Shown in pieces: positions 45,908-53,582 of a DNA stretch of 64,000 bases (positions within the stretch are counted from its first letter, which is position 1; every line of letters starts with the position of its first letter). Made by a program: the position numbers and the translations under genes. Below the pieces are notes generated by a model. The model was not told where the DNA came from. It did not search any database and was given only the letters and a program-made list of their open reading frames with translations. The stretch is from Phenylobacterium sp. (GTDB taxonomy: Bacteria > Pseudomonadota > Alphaproteobacteria > Caulobacterales > Caulobacteraceae), in assembly GCF_030645195.1 (NCBI RefSeq), contig NZ_JAUSLW010000146.1:1-64000 (forward strand), given 5' to 3'.

Positions 45908-47328
45908 GCCACGATTTCCATCTTCGAAGGGGTTTGGGGCGCGTGCAGCAGCGAGGATTTGCGGGCGTAGAAGCCCCAGTTCACCGCGACGCAGCTGAGG
46001 TAGAAGGCCAGGAAGACCAGCAGGGCGGCGCTCGGCCCGCCGCTGGCCTTCATCGCGTTGCCGAAGGCCAGCGGGATGAAGAAGCCGCCGAAGGCGCCGA
46101 TGGCCGAGCTGAAGCCGACGATGGCCGCCGACTCCATCTCCGCGGCCTTCAGGCGCGCGGCCGGATCAGCTTGCGGCAGCAGCCGAGGCATGTCGGCCCG
46201 CACGATCGCGGGGATCATCTGGAAGGTCGAGGCGTTGCCGACCCCGGTCCATAGGAACAGCCACATGAAGCTGGCGAAGAAGATCGGGAAGGAGGGCTCG
46301 GCGCCGAAGCCGCCGACGCTGTACATCACCGACAGCACGCCGAGCGCCAGGGCGATGAACACCCAGTGGGTGACGTTGTGGCCGCCGAACTTGTCGGAGA
46401 CCCAGCCGGTGAGCGCCCGCGAGGCCGCCCCGACCAGCGGACCGAGGAAGACCAGCTGCATGGCTTGGACGTCGGGGAACAGGGTCTTCATCAGGAGCGG
46501 AAAGGCCGCCGAGAAGCCGATGAACGAGCCGAAGGTGCCAACGTAGAGCCAGCAGATGACCCAGTTATGCTTGCGCTTGAACACCACCGACTGCTCGGTG
46601 AAGGAGGCCCGGGCCGAGGCGATGTCGTTCATGCCGAACCAGGCCAGGCTGCCGGCGATGAGAATGAAGGGGACCCAGACGAAGCCGGCGTTCTGCAGCC
46701 AGATCGTGCTCGACACGCCCTTTTCCACCACGGTCTGGGGCGCGCCCACCAGGGGCAAGAACATCCCGATCCCGATCACCACCGGCACCAGGAACTGCAT
46801 GACGCTCACGCCAAGGTTCCCGAACCCGGCGTTGAGGGCCAGCGCATTGCCCTTTTGGCTCTTCGGGAAGAAGAACCCGATGTTGGCCATCGAGGAAGCG
46901 AAGTTGCCGCCCCCCAGGCCGCAGAGCAGGGCCAGGGCCACGAACACCACATAGGGAGTGGTGGGATCCTGCACGGCCAGACCGATGCCGATCGCCGGAA
47001 TCAGCAGGGACAGGGTCGTCAGCGTCGTCCACAGCCGGCCGCCGAGGATCGGGACCATGAAGGTGTAGAAGATCCGCAGGGTCGCGCCCGAGAGCGCGGG
47101 CAGAGCGGTGAGCCAGAAGAGCTGTTCGGTGGTGAACTTGAAGCCGACCAGCTTCAGCTTGGCCACCACCATCGACCACACCATCCAGACCGAGAAGGCC
47201 AGGAGCAGGTTGGGGATCGAAATCCAGAGATTCCGGCTGGCGATCGCCTTGCCCGATCCCGACCAGAAGGCCGGGTCTTCTGGGCGCCAGTCGATCAGGA
47301 CGTGGCGGGCGGGTTTGCGGGAAGCCAT
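45904..47328 (-). CDS. narK2: nitrate/nitrite transporter, NarK2-type
   Basis: 474 residues, 12 membrane segments, MFS nitrate/nitrite porter family. Nitrate signatures are seen in GLGGGNFASSMANIGFFFPKSQKGNALALNAGFGNLGVSV and GFSSAIGAFGGFFIPLAFG. NarK2-type proteins exchange nitrate for nitrite. ATG 47328 shares one base with the preceding gene's TGA (TGATG), so the two transporters are tightly coupled. Which is K1 or K2 is assigned by resemblance to the Paracoccus fused NarK1-NarK2 order. Confidence 0.9.
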   Translation of the reverse strand: MASRKPARHVLIDWRPEDPAFWSGSGKAIASRNLWISIPNLLLAFSVWMVWSMVVAKLKLVGFKFTTEQLFWLTALPALSGATLRIFYTFMVPILGGRLWTTLTTLSLLIPAIGIGLAVQDPTTPYVVFVALALLCGLGGGNFASSMANIGFFFPKSQKGNALALNAGFGNLGVSVMQFLVPVVIGIGMFLPLVGAPQTVVEKGVSSTIWLQNAGFVWVPFILIAGSLAWFGMNDIASARASFTEQSVVFKRKHNWVICWLYVGTFGSFIGFSAAFPLLMKTLFPDVQAMQLVFLGPLVGAASRALTGWVSDKFGGHNVTHWVFIALALGVLSVMYSVGGFGAEPSFPIFFASFMWLFLWTGVGNASTFQMIPAIVRADMPRLLPQADPAARLKAAEMESAAIVGFSSAIGAFGGFFIPLAFGNAMKASGGPSAALLVFLAFYLSCVAVNWGFYARKSSLLHAPQTPSKMEIVA

Positions 47329-48719
47329 CAATGCGTTCCTCTTTTTGGGGTCGCCGCGCGAGCGCTGGCGGGCGCACCGGAAACCGGGCGCGGTTGAAGG
47401 TCGGCGTGCAGGGACGCCATCTCGGGAAGTTCGGGCAGCTCACCCAGCTGCGGGGCGCCGGCATGCTCCATCCGGCGGATGGCGAAGTGCATCCAGGCCA
47501 GGGCGCTGGCCACCAGGACGAACAGCAGCATGAAACAGCTGGTCCAGACGCCGGTCAGGTCGTTGAGGGCCCCGAAGGCGATGGGCAGGACAAAGCCCCC
47601 CAGACCGCCCACCATGCCCACCAGGCCGCCCACCGAGCCGATGGTGTCGGGGTAGTAGACCGGGATGTGCTTGTAGACCGCGGCCTTGCCCAGGCTCATG
47701 GCGAAGCCGAGGCAGAATAACAGGACGATGAAGGGGACCAGCCCCGTGGCCAGGCGGAAGACGATCGGTCCGTGGACCCCGTCCACCACATAGCTGGTGG
47801 GCGGATAGGACAGCAGGAAGGTGGCCACCACGCTGATGCTGAAGGTCAGGTACATCACCTTGCGCGCGCCGATCTTGTCGGAGAGCCAGCCGCCGAACAC
47901 CCGGAACAGGGACCCGGGGATCGAATAGGCCGCCGCCAGCATGCCCGCGGTGCGGATGTCCAGGTGATAGACCCCCACCAGATAGTGGGGCAGCCAGAGC
48001 GCCAGGGCCACGAAGGCGCCGAAGACGAAGAAGTAGTAGAGGGCGAAGCGCCAGACCTGCAGCTTCATCAGCGGCGCGAACTGCATCGCCGCGGCCACGG
48101 GCTTGGCGCCGGTCCGGCGGCGCTCCACCAGTTCGGGATCGTCCCGGGTCAGCAGGAAGTAGATGACGGCGATCACCGCCAGGGCCACGGCCCAGACCTG
48201 GGCGACGGTCTGCCAGCCATAGGCGATCATCACGAAGGGGGCGGCGAACTTGGTGACCGCGGCGCCGACATTGCCGGCGCCGAAGATGCCCAGCGCCGTG
48301 CCCTGCTTTTCCTTGGGGAAGAACTTGGACACATAGGCCACGCCGACCGCGAAGGAGCCGCCAGCCATGCCGACGCCCAAGGCCGCCAGCAGGAACTGCG
48401 GATAGGTCTGCGCGTGAGAAAGCAGGAAGGTGGCCAGCGCGGCCGACAGCATCACCACCAAGTTCACCACCCGGCCGCCATACTGGTCGGCCCAGACCCC
48501 CAGGATGACGCGGACCAGGGAGCCGGTGAGGATCGGCGTACCGGCGAGCAGGCCGAACTGCGCCTCGGTGAGGCCGAGATTCTGCTTAATCTGCACCCCG
48601 ATGATCGAGAAGATCGTCCACACCGCGAAACAGGCGGTGAAGGAGAAGGTGCTCATCCAGAGCGCCATGCCGGCGCCCGGCGCGGCCTGTGTGGTGGGCG
48701 GTGTGACGGCGACGCTCAA
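47328..48719 (-). CDS. narK1: nitrate transporter, NarK1-type
   Basis: About 463 residues, 12 membrane segments. Nitrate porter motifs are AGGSFAVGVAYVSKFFPKEKQGTALGIFGAGNVGAAVTKF and GGLVGMVGGLGGFVLPIAFG. NarK1-type proteins are proton/nitrate symporters that start nitrate uptake. No ATG precedes the first helix except one at 48668; a TTG at 48719 has GGGGGA four bases upstream and is chosen, while a TTG at 48752 is an alternative. It heads the nar operon and an FNR-type box lies at 48801. Confidence 0.88.
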   Translation of the reverse strand: MSVAVTPPTTQAAPGAGMALWMSTFSFTACFAVWTIFSIIGVQIKQNLGLTEAQFGLLAGTPILTGSLVRVILGVWADQYGGRVVNLVVMLSAALATFLLSHAQTYPQFLLAALGVGMAGGSFAVGVAYVSKFFPKEKQGTALGIFGAGNVGAAVTKFAAPFVMIAYGWQTVAQVWAVALAVIAVIYFLLTRDDPELVERRRTGAKPVAAAMQFAPLMKLQVWRFALYYFFVFGAFVALALWLPHYLVGVYHLDIRTAGMLAAAYSIPGSLFRVFGGWLSDKIGARKVMYLTFSISVVATFLLSYPPTSYVVDGVHGPIVFRLATGLVPFIVLLFCLGFAMSLGKAAVYKHIPVYYPDTIGSVGGLVGMVGGLGGFVLPIAFGALNDLTGVWTSCFMLLFVLVASALAWMHFAIRRMEHAGAPQLGELPELPEMASLHADLQPRPVSGAPASARAATPKRGTH

Positions 48720-48800
48720 CTTGTCCCCCGGCCTCTCTATGGCGGGGACCAAGCGCCCTCGCTTCGACCGTTTCTATGCAGTCGCCGCGCGGGAATTGGA

Positions 48801-48814
48801 TTGACGATCATCAA
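48801..48814. promoter_or_regulatory. perfect FNR/FixK-type box of the nar operon
   Basis: TTGAC-GATC-ATCAA matches TTGAY-N4-RTCAA exactly. Minus-strand transcription from -41.5 would begin near 48766, before either candidate start of narK1. Confidence 0.8.
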
Positions 48815-48915
48815 ATCCAACCCCCGATGTTGCTATATTCGACGGGTTCACAGCACGAATAGCGAGCTCGATTTACGCGCGTAACACCCACGATTACTTT
48901 TGTTGGGCCACCCGA

Positions 48916-48929
48916 TTGATGATCGTCAA
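48916..48929. promoter_or_regulatory. second FNR/FixK-type box in the nar/crp intergenic region
   Basis: TTGAT-GATC-GTCAA is an exact match, 115 bases from the nar box and 47 from the crp box. It is too far from either gene for simple -41.5 activation; upstream enhancement or a negative role is possible. Confidence 0.65.
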
Positions 48930-48962
48930 GCCGCGGGCCCGCCCGCGGCGCTTTCGCCCCGC

Positions 48963-48976
48963 TTGATCCAAATCAA
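48963..48976. promoter_or_regulatory. perfect FNR/FixK-type box before the Crp/Fnr regulator gene
   Basis: TTGAT-CCAA-ATCAA is the canonical palindrome. A start 41.5 bases away would be near 49011, 25 bases before ATG 49036. It implies autoregulation or control by another family member. Confidence 0.8.
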
Positions 48977-49035
48977 GGCTCGACTCGCTGAGCGGACCGA
49001 TTGATGGTTGACGTAAGGGGACCAAGGGAATGTCG

Positions 49036-49794
49036 ATGCGAGTGGTGGATGTCGAGCGCGTAAGGGGTTTGCCTCTGTTCTGCGGCGCCTCCGACGAGAC
49101 CTTCAACGCGGTGACCGCCGGCGCCTTCCTGCAGAAATTCCCGGCGGGCACGACCCTGCTGCACGAGGGCGACCCCGTCGATTTCCTCTATGTCCTGCTC
49201 GACGGCCTCGTGGAGCTGGAGGGCACCTGGAACGACAAGGAGACCACGCTGGCGGTCCTGCGACCCGTCTCCACCTTCATCTTCGCCGCCGTCGCCCTCG
49301 ACGCCGACGCCCTGATGAGCGCCCGCACCGTCGAGCGGTCCGACATCCTGATGCTCTCGGGCGAGGCCCTGCGCCGGGCGATGCAGACCGACGCCCACTT
49401 CAGCTACGCCGCCAGCCAGGAGCTGGCCGGCTGTTATCGCGGCTTGGTGCGCTCGCTGAAGAACCACAAGCTACGCGGCGGGGCCGAGCGCCTGGCGAAC
49501 TACCTGATCACCCAGAAGGTGCGCCAGGGCGGGGCCGAGACCTTCACCCTGCCCCATGAGAAGCGCCTGCTGGCCTCCCTGCTGGGTATGACCCCGGAGA
49601 ACCTTTCCCGCGCTTTCGCCACCCTGACCGGCTATGGCGTGGTGGTGAACGGGCCCGAGGTGACCATCGCCCGGCCCGTGGTGCTGGAGCGCCTGGCCAA
49701 GCCCGACCCCCTGATCGACAACCACCAGCCGCCGAGCCCGGCGCCCATCGGCAAGGCCGAGCGGGAACTCTGGCCGGCCAGCCGCGCCAGCTAG
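49036..49794 (+). CDS. Crp/Fnr family regulator lacking Fe-S cysteines
   Basis: 252 residues: cyclic-nucleotide-binding-like sensor domain (FPAGTTLLHEGDPVDFLYVLLDGLVEL), long dimer helix, and winged HTH with recognition helix HEKRLLASLLGMTPENLSRAF. The E-x-x-S-R pattern is that of FNR/FixK and fits TTGAT-N4-ATCAA sites. There is no N-terminal cysteine cluster (only two Cys overall), so it cannot sense oxygen as FNR does. Likely a NarR-, Dnr- or FixK-like regulator responding to another signal or to its own amount. ATG 49036 has AAGGGA six bases upstream; ATG 49030 is too close to it. Confidence 0.85.
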   Translation: MRVVDVERVRGLPLFCGASDETFNAVTAGAFLQKFPAGTTLLHEGDPVDFLYVLLDGLVELEGTWNDKETTLAVLRPVSTFIFAAVALDADALMSARTVERSDILMLSGEALRRAMQTDAHFSYAASQELAGCYRGLVRSLKNHKLRGGAERLANYLITQKVRQGGAETFTLPHEKRLLASLLGMTPENLSRAFATLTGYGVVVNGPEVTIARPVVLERLAKPDPLIDNHQPPSPAPIGKAERELWPASRAS

Positions 49795-49840
49795 AGCGTG
49801 TCAGCCTGAAGTGGCTGCCGGTTCAGGCGCCCGTCACGCC
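49791..49840. repeat. intergenic repeat, copy B
   Basis: CTAGAGCGTG ... CCTGAA ... CCGGTTCAGGCG ... CACGC: same order as copy A at 26142-26193, with outer arms GCGTG/CACGC and inner CCTGAA/TTCAGG. It covers the stops of the convergent crp and phhA genes, so it may terminate both. Confidence 0.6.
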
Positions 49841-50703
49841 GAAACCTGGGAAACGCCCTTGGCCACGGCATAGGCCTGGGTTCCCCGGGTAAGCACCCGA
49901 TCCCCGGCCTCGATCGCCGCGATGGGGATGTCGGCGGCGCCGGACAGGCGCTGATAGATCGGGGCGAAGTCCTGCAGGGTTGCGTCCAGCAAGGCCTGCA
50001 GGGACGGGATCACGAAATAGACCTGCTGGAAGTCGTCGATCCGGTAGGGGGTCCGCATCACCCGCTCCAGATCGAAACCCAGGCGGTTGGGGGAGGGGTC
50101 GTCCAGGGCGAAGATCGACTCCGCGTGGGACGAGACGATGCCGGCCCCATAGATGCGCAGGCCCTCGCTCGTCTCCAGCAGGCCGAATTCGACGGTGTAC
50201 CAGTAGAGCCGCGCCAGGTTGTGCAGTTGGCCCCGGCCCAGGGCGCGCAGGCCGCCCTCGCCATAGGCCTGCATATAATCGGCGAACACCGGATCGGTCA
50301 GCATCGGCACGTGGCCGAAGACGTCGTGGAAGATGTCGGGTTCCTGAAGGTAATCAAGCTGTTCCGGCCGACGGATGAACCGCCCGGCCGGGAACCGCCG
50401 GTTGGCCAGGTGCTCGAAGAACATCGCGTCGGGCACGAGGCCCGGCACCGCCACCACGCGCCAGCCGGTCAGCCGGTCCAACTCCTCATTGATCCGCGAG
50501 AAGTCGGGGATGCCGCCTCGGTGCAGGTCCAGGGCGTCCAGGCCGTGCAGGAAGGCGTCGCAGGCCCGCCCCGGCAGCAGCTTGGCCTGCCGCTCATAGA
50601 GGGTCATCCAGACCTGATGCTCGGCCGGGGTGTAGGCAGCCCAGTCCTGGTCGATGGTCCAGTCGGCCCGGGCTCCGGGCGGGGGAAAACCGTCAGCGCT
50701 CAT
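49834..50703 (-). CDS. phhA: phenylalanine 4-monooxygenase
   Basis: 289 residues, the bacterial single-domain form. Iron ligands H126 and H131 in DIFHDVFGHVPML and E172 in YWYTVEFGLLE. It hydroxylates phenylalanine to tyrosine using tetrahydrobiopterin or tetrahydromonapterin and oxygen. ATG 50703 (MSADGFPPPG). It is convergent with the Crp/Fnr gene. No pterin-carbinolamine dehydratase gene is nearby. Confidence 0.93.
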   Translation of the reverse strand: MSADGFPPPGARADWTIDQDWAAYTPAEHQVWMTLYERQAKLLPGRACDAFLHGLDALDLHRGGIPDFSRINEELDRLTGWRVVAVPGLVPDAMFFEHLANRRFPAGRFIRRPEQLDYLQEPDIFHDVFGHVPMLTDPVFADYMQAYGEGGLRALGRGQLHNLARLYWYTVEFGLLETSEGLRIYGAGIVSSHAESIFALDDPSPNRLGFDLERVMRTPYRIDDFQQVYFVIPSLQALLDATLQDFAPIYQRLSGAADIPIAAIEAGDRVLTRGTQAYAVAKGVSQVSA

Positions 50704-50821
50704 GGCCGCAGAATGCCCCCAAATCGCCGGAAGTTCCGTTCGCAATGCGCCGGTTTCGGCCAGGTCGGCGCGAAAACCTTGCTTGGAAGGTCTCCAGACG
50801 GGTGGAGCTTGCCCACGCCTC

Positions 50822-50943
50822 GCCCCCTCAGGGGGAGAGGGTAGGGTGAGGGGGCGCGCAGCAGGGCTGCGCGTCACGGCCTCGAAGTAACGACGGAGGT
50901 TCAGAAAGAGCCCTCACCCGACCTCTCCCGCCAGCGGGAGAGG
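50822..50943. repeat. cluster of hairpins between hspQ and phhA
   Basis: Three perfect stems: GCCCCCTCA/TGAGGGGGC (50822-50855), CGCGCAG/CTGCGCG (50855-50873) and CCTCTCCCG-CCAG-CGGGAGAGG (50922-50943). The last is of the widespread CCTCTCCC/GGGAGAGG intergenic type and lies right after the hspQ stop, so it probably terminates it. The rest of the gap 50704-50951 is the phhA promoter region without a recognisable operator. Confidence 0.65.
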
Positions 50944-50951
50944 AGAAGCGC

Positions 50952-51338
50952 CTAGTGGCTGATGCGCGGCCGCAGGGTGTAGTGGCCCTCGTTGAAGGAT
51001 TCGAAGATCAGCGGCGCCTGGGGGTGGCCCACCGGCTCGCCGCTCTCGTCGGGCAGCAGGTTCTGCTCGGAGACATAGGCGACATAGGCGTTGTCGTCGT
51101 TCTCGGCCAGCAGGTGATAGAAGGGCTGGTCCTTGCGGGGCCGCACATGCTCCGGGATCGACTGCCACCACTCCTCGGTGTTGGCGAAGGTGGGGTCGAC
51201 GTCGAAGATCACGCCGCGGAAATTGAAGACACGGTGCTTCACAACGTCGCCGATGGCGAACTTGGCCAGCCGAATGTCCGCGATCGCCGCGGGATTGGGC
51301 AGGTGACCTGCGTTTGGCTTTTCGAGTCGAGCGTCCAT
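50952..51338 (-). CDS. hspQ: HspQ (YccV-like, hemimethylated-DNA-binding fold)
   Basis: 128 residues. KFAIGDVVKHRVFNFRGVIFDVDPTF and FYHLLAENDDNAYVAYVSEQNLL are the family core. In enterobacteria HspQ binds hemimethylated DNA and modulates Lon protease. A 20-residue N-terminal extension precedes the fold. ATG 51338. It is divergent from ppx across 230 bases with one hairpin. Confidence 0.88.
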   Translation of the reverse strand: MDARLEKPNAGHLPNPAAIADIRLAKFAIGDVVKHRVFNFRGVIFDVDPTFANTEEWWQSIPEHVRPRKDQPFYHLLAENDDNAYVAYVSEQNLLPDESGEPVGHPQAPLIFESFNEGHYTLRPRISH

Positions 51339-51513
51339 GACCTGAGAATCTACACCGAGGTACCTAACTGGGAGATGAACGTAGCGCTCACGCGTCCGTG
51401 TACAAGGGCGCGCCTTCCGGCAGGCGAACTTGCTTGGTACAGTCGCCTTGAAACGAGGCGCCCGTACCGGCGTCTGCGAAGGACAGGTTGGCGGTCCATG
51501 TCTGAGGCGCGCA

Positions 51514-51534
51514 GAAACACGCGATGCGTGTTTC
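51514..51534. promoter_or_regulatory. perfect palindrome before ppx/gppA
   Basis: GAAACACGC-GAT-GCGTGTTTC: a 9-base perfect stem with GAT centre, ending 34 bases before the ppx start. It could be an operator or a leader hairpin. I see nothing else in the 230-base gap. Confidence 0.4.
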
Positions 51535-51568
51535 GCCCTCTTATCCTACGCGCTTGCCCGGCGCCTGA

Positions 51569-52693
51569 ATGAGCGATCAGGCTGGAAGCGCGTCCGCGCC
51601 CGGCGCCATGAGGAATGGCCGGGAGAGGTCTGGGAGTGATGCGCCCTGCTATGGCGCGCTCGACCTCGGGACCAACAATTGCAGGCTCTTGATCGCCACG
51701 CCGTCGGGCAAGAGCTTCCGGGTGGTGGAGGCCTATTCGCGGATCGTGCGCCTGGGTGAGGGGCTTTCCCAGAGCGGCCGGCTGTCGGATGTCGCCATGG
51801 AACGCGCCATGGCCGCCCTGAAGGTCAGCGCCGAGAAGGTCCGTCGCCGCCGGGTGGTCAAGCTCAAGGCCATCGCGACCCAGGCCTGCCGCATGGCCGA
51901 GAACGGTCAGGAATTCATCGACCGGGTCTTCGAGGAGACCGGCCTGCGCCTGCAGATCATCGCCCCGCGCGAGGAGGCCCAGCTCTCCGTCGCCGGTTGC
52001 CTCAACCTGCTGGATCGCAGCGCCGACGCCGCCCTGGTGGTGGACGTGGGCGGCGGCTCCACCGAGCTCTCCTGGGTGGACCTGAAGGGCGAGGGCCTGG
52101 GGGGCGAACTCAGCACCTTCGTGGCCTCGAAGCTGCCCATCAAGGCCTGGCTCTCCATTCCCATCGGGGTCGTCACCCTGGCCGAGCAGTTCCCGGAGGG
52201 GGCCGAGGTCACCCAGGCCTGGTTCCGCGCCATGGTGGAACGGGTGAAGGTCGATCTCGCCGCCTTCCGCCACGCCGACCCGATGCGGCCGCTGTTCGAC
52301 GAGGACCGCGCCCACCTGATCGGCACCTCGGGCGCCATCACCAGCCTGGCCGGCATGCATCTGCGCCTGCCGCGCTACGACCGCTCCCGCGTCGACGGCA
52401 TCTGGATGACGCGGGACGAGTGCGAGGGCGCGGCCAACCTGCTGCTCGGCCTCACCGCCCAGCAGCGCGCCGACCAGCCCTGTATCGGCCCCGACCGTTC
52501 GGACCTGGTCCTGGCCGGCGCCGCCATCCTCCAGGCCGTCCAGGAGCTCTGGCCCTGCACCCGCGTCCGCGTCGCCGACCGCGGCCTGCGCGAGGGCATC
52601 CTGATGTCCCTGATGTCCGAAGGCGGCGGCCGCAGCCGCCGCAAGCGCCGCCGCGGCCGTCGCGGCAAACCCTTGCCCCAGGCCGCCGAATGA
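51569..52693 (+). CDS. Ppx/GppA phosphatase family protein
   Basis: 374 residues of the sugar-kinase/actin-like fold: phosphate-1 motif GALDLGTNNCRLLIA, ALVVDVGGGSTELSWV (phosphate 2) and HLIGTSGAITSLAGM. It hydrolyses polyphosphate or pppGpp. The C-terminus is an unusual basic tail (RSRRKRRRGRRGKP) that might bind RNA or polyphosphate. The first 25 residues are low-complexity; ATG 51608 (MRNGRE) is an alternative start. It overlaps rlmE (ATGA, 52690-52693). Confidence 0.88.
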   Translation: MSDQAGSASAPGAMRNGRERSGSDAPCYGALDLGTNNCRLLIATPSGKSFRVVEAYSRIVRLGEGLSQSGRLSDVAMERAMAALKVSAEKVRRRRVVKLKAIATQACRMAENGQEFIDRVFEETGLRLQIIAPREEAQLSVAGCLNLLDRSADAALVVDVGGGSTELSWVDLKGEGLGGELSTFVASKLPIKAWLSIPIGVVTLAEQFPEGAEVTQAWFRAMVERVKVDLAAFRHADPMRPLFDEDRAHLIGTSGAITSLAGMHLRLPRYDRSRVDGIWMTRDECEGAANLLLGLTAQQRADQPCIGPDRSDLVLAGAAILQAVQELWPCTRVRVADRGLREGILMSLMSEGGGRSRRKRRRGRRGKPLPQAAE

Positions 52694-53418
52694 CCGACGA
52701 ACTCCCTCCGGCCCGCAAACGCATGGTCAAGCCGCCCATGGGCGGCACCGAGGAAGGCCGCGGCAAGCCCGCGCGCCTGAAGACCGCCAAGATGCGGACC
52801 CCGTCCTCCCAGGCCTGGCTGTCGCGGCAGGTGAACGACCCCTTCGCCGCCAAGGCCCGCGCCCACGGCTACCGCTCCCGCGCCGCCTACAAGCTGACGG
52901 AGATCGACGACCGCCTGCACCTGCTGAAGCCCGGCATGCGGGTCATCGACCTCGGCGCGGCCCCCGGCGGCTGGACCCAGGTCGCCGTCGAACGCGGCGT
53001 GGTCAATATCGTCGGCGTCGACCTGCTGCCGGTCGATCCGATCTCGCCTGCCCAGATCATCGAGATGGACTTCACCGACCCGGCCTGCGGTCCCCTGCTG
53101 ATCGAGATGCTGGGCGGGCCGCCGGACATCGTGCTGTCGGACATGGCCCCCAACACCGTCGGCCACCGCAAGACCGACCACCTGCGGATCATGGGCCTGA
53201 TCGAGATCGGCGTGGACTTCGCCATCAGCGTGCTCAAGCCCGGCGGCGCCTTCATCGCCAAGGCCTTCCAGGGCGGCGAGACCTCGCTGGTCATCGCCAG
53301 TCTCAAGCACCACTTCACCGAGGTGAAGAACATGAAACCCAAGGCCAGCCGCGCGGACTCCTCGGAGACCTACCTGGTGGCGACGGGGTTCAAGGGCCGG
53401 AGTGGCGAGCGGCGCTAG
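52690..53418 (+). CDS. rlmE: 23S rRNA 2'-O-ribose U2552 methyltransferase
   Basis: 242 residues. SAM motif VIDLGAAPGGWTQVA, catalytic Asp in IVLSDMAPNTVGH, Lys in FIAKAFQGGE, Glu in SSETYLVA, and N-terminal Lys in SRAAYKLTEID, giving the K-D-K-E tetrad of RrmJ/FtsJ. It methylates the ribosomal A loop late in 50S assembly. A basic 45-residue N-terminal extension is usual in alphaproteobacteria. It is coupled to ppx by a 4-base overlap. Confidence 0.95.
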   Translation: MTDELPPARKRMVKPPMGGTEEGRGKPARLKTAKMRTPSSQAWLSRQVNDPFAAKARAHGYRSRAAYKLTEIDDRLHLLKPGMRVIDLGAAPGGWTQVAVERGVVNIVGVDLLPVDPISPAQIIEMDFTDPACGPLLIEMLGGPPDIVLSDMAPNTVGHRKTDHLRIMGLIEIGVDFAISVLKPGGAFIAKAFQGGETSLVIASLKHHFTEVKNMKPKASRADSSETYLVATGFKGRSGERR

Positions 53419-53582
53419 GCTGTCACGCGTTAGAGGCTGGGGTATGCTCTCTTGGGTTGCTTCAAGCGGCCTGTTCACCGGCGGAGTCCTCAGGCTATCC
53501 TCCTGCGGTGCAAGGTCGCTGATCTGAGAGTCTGGAAATCGCTCGGGTTCAGGGCGGGTGTCGCGCAGAAGGTTGGCCGGGG

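Noticed and set aside
48981-49035. Possible small RNA or leader peptide before the Crp/Fnr gene
   Set aside because: No hairpin with a T-run and no convincing short open frame; it reads as a plain promoter and leader.
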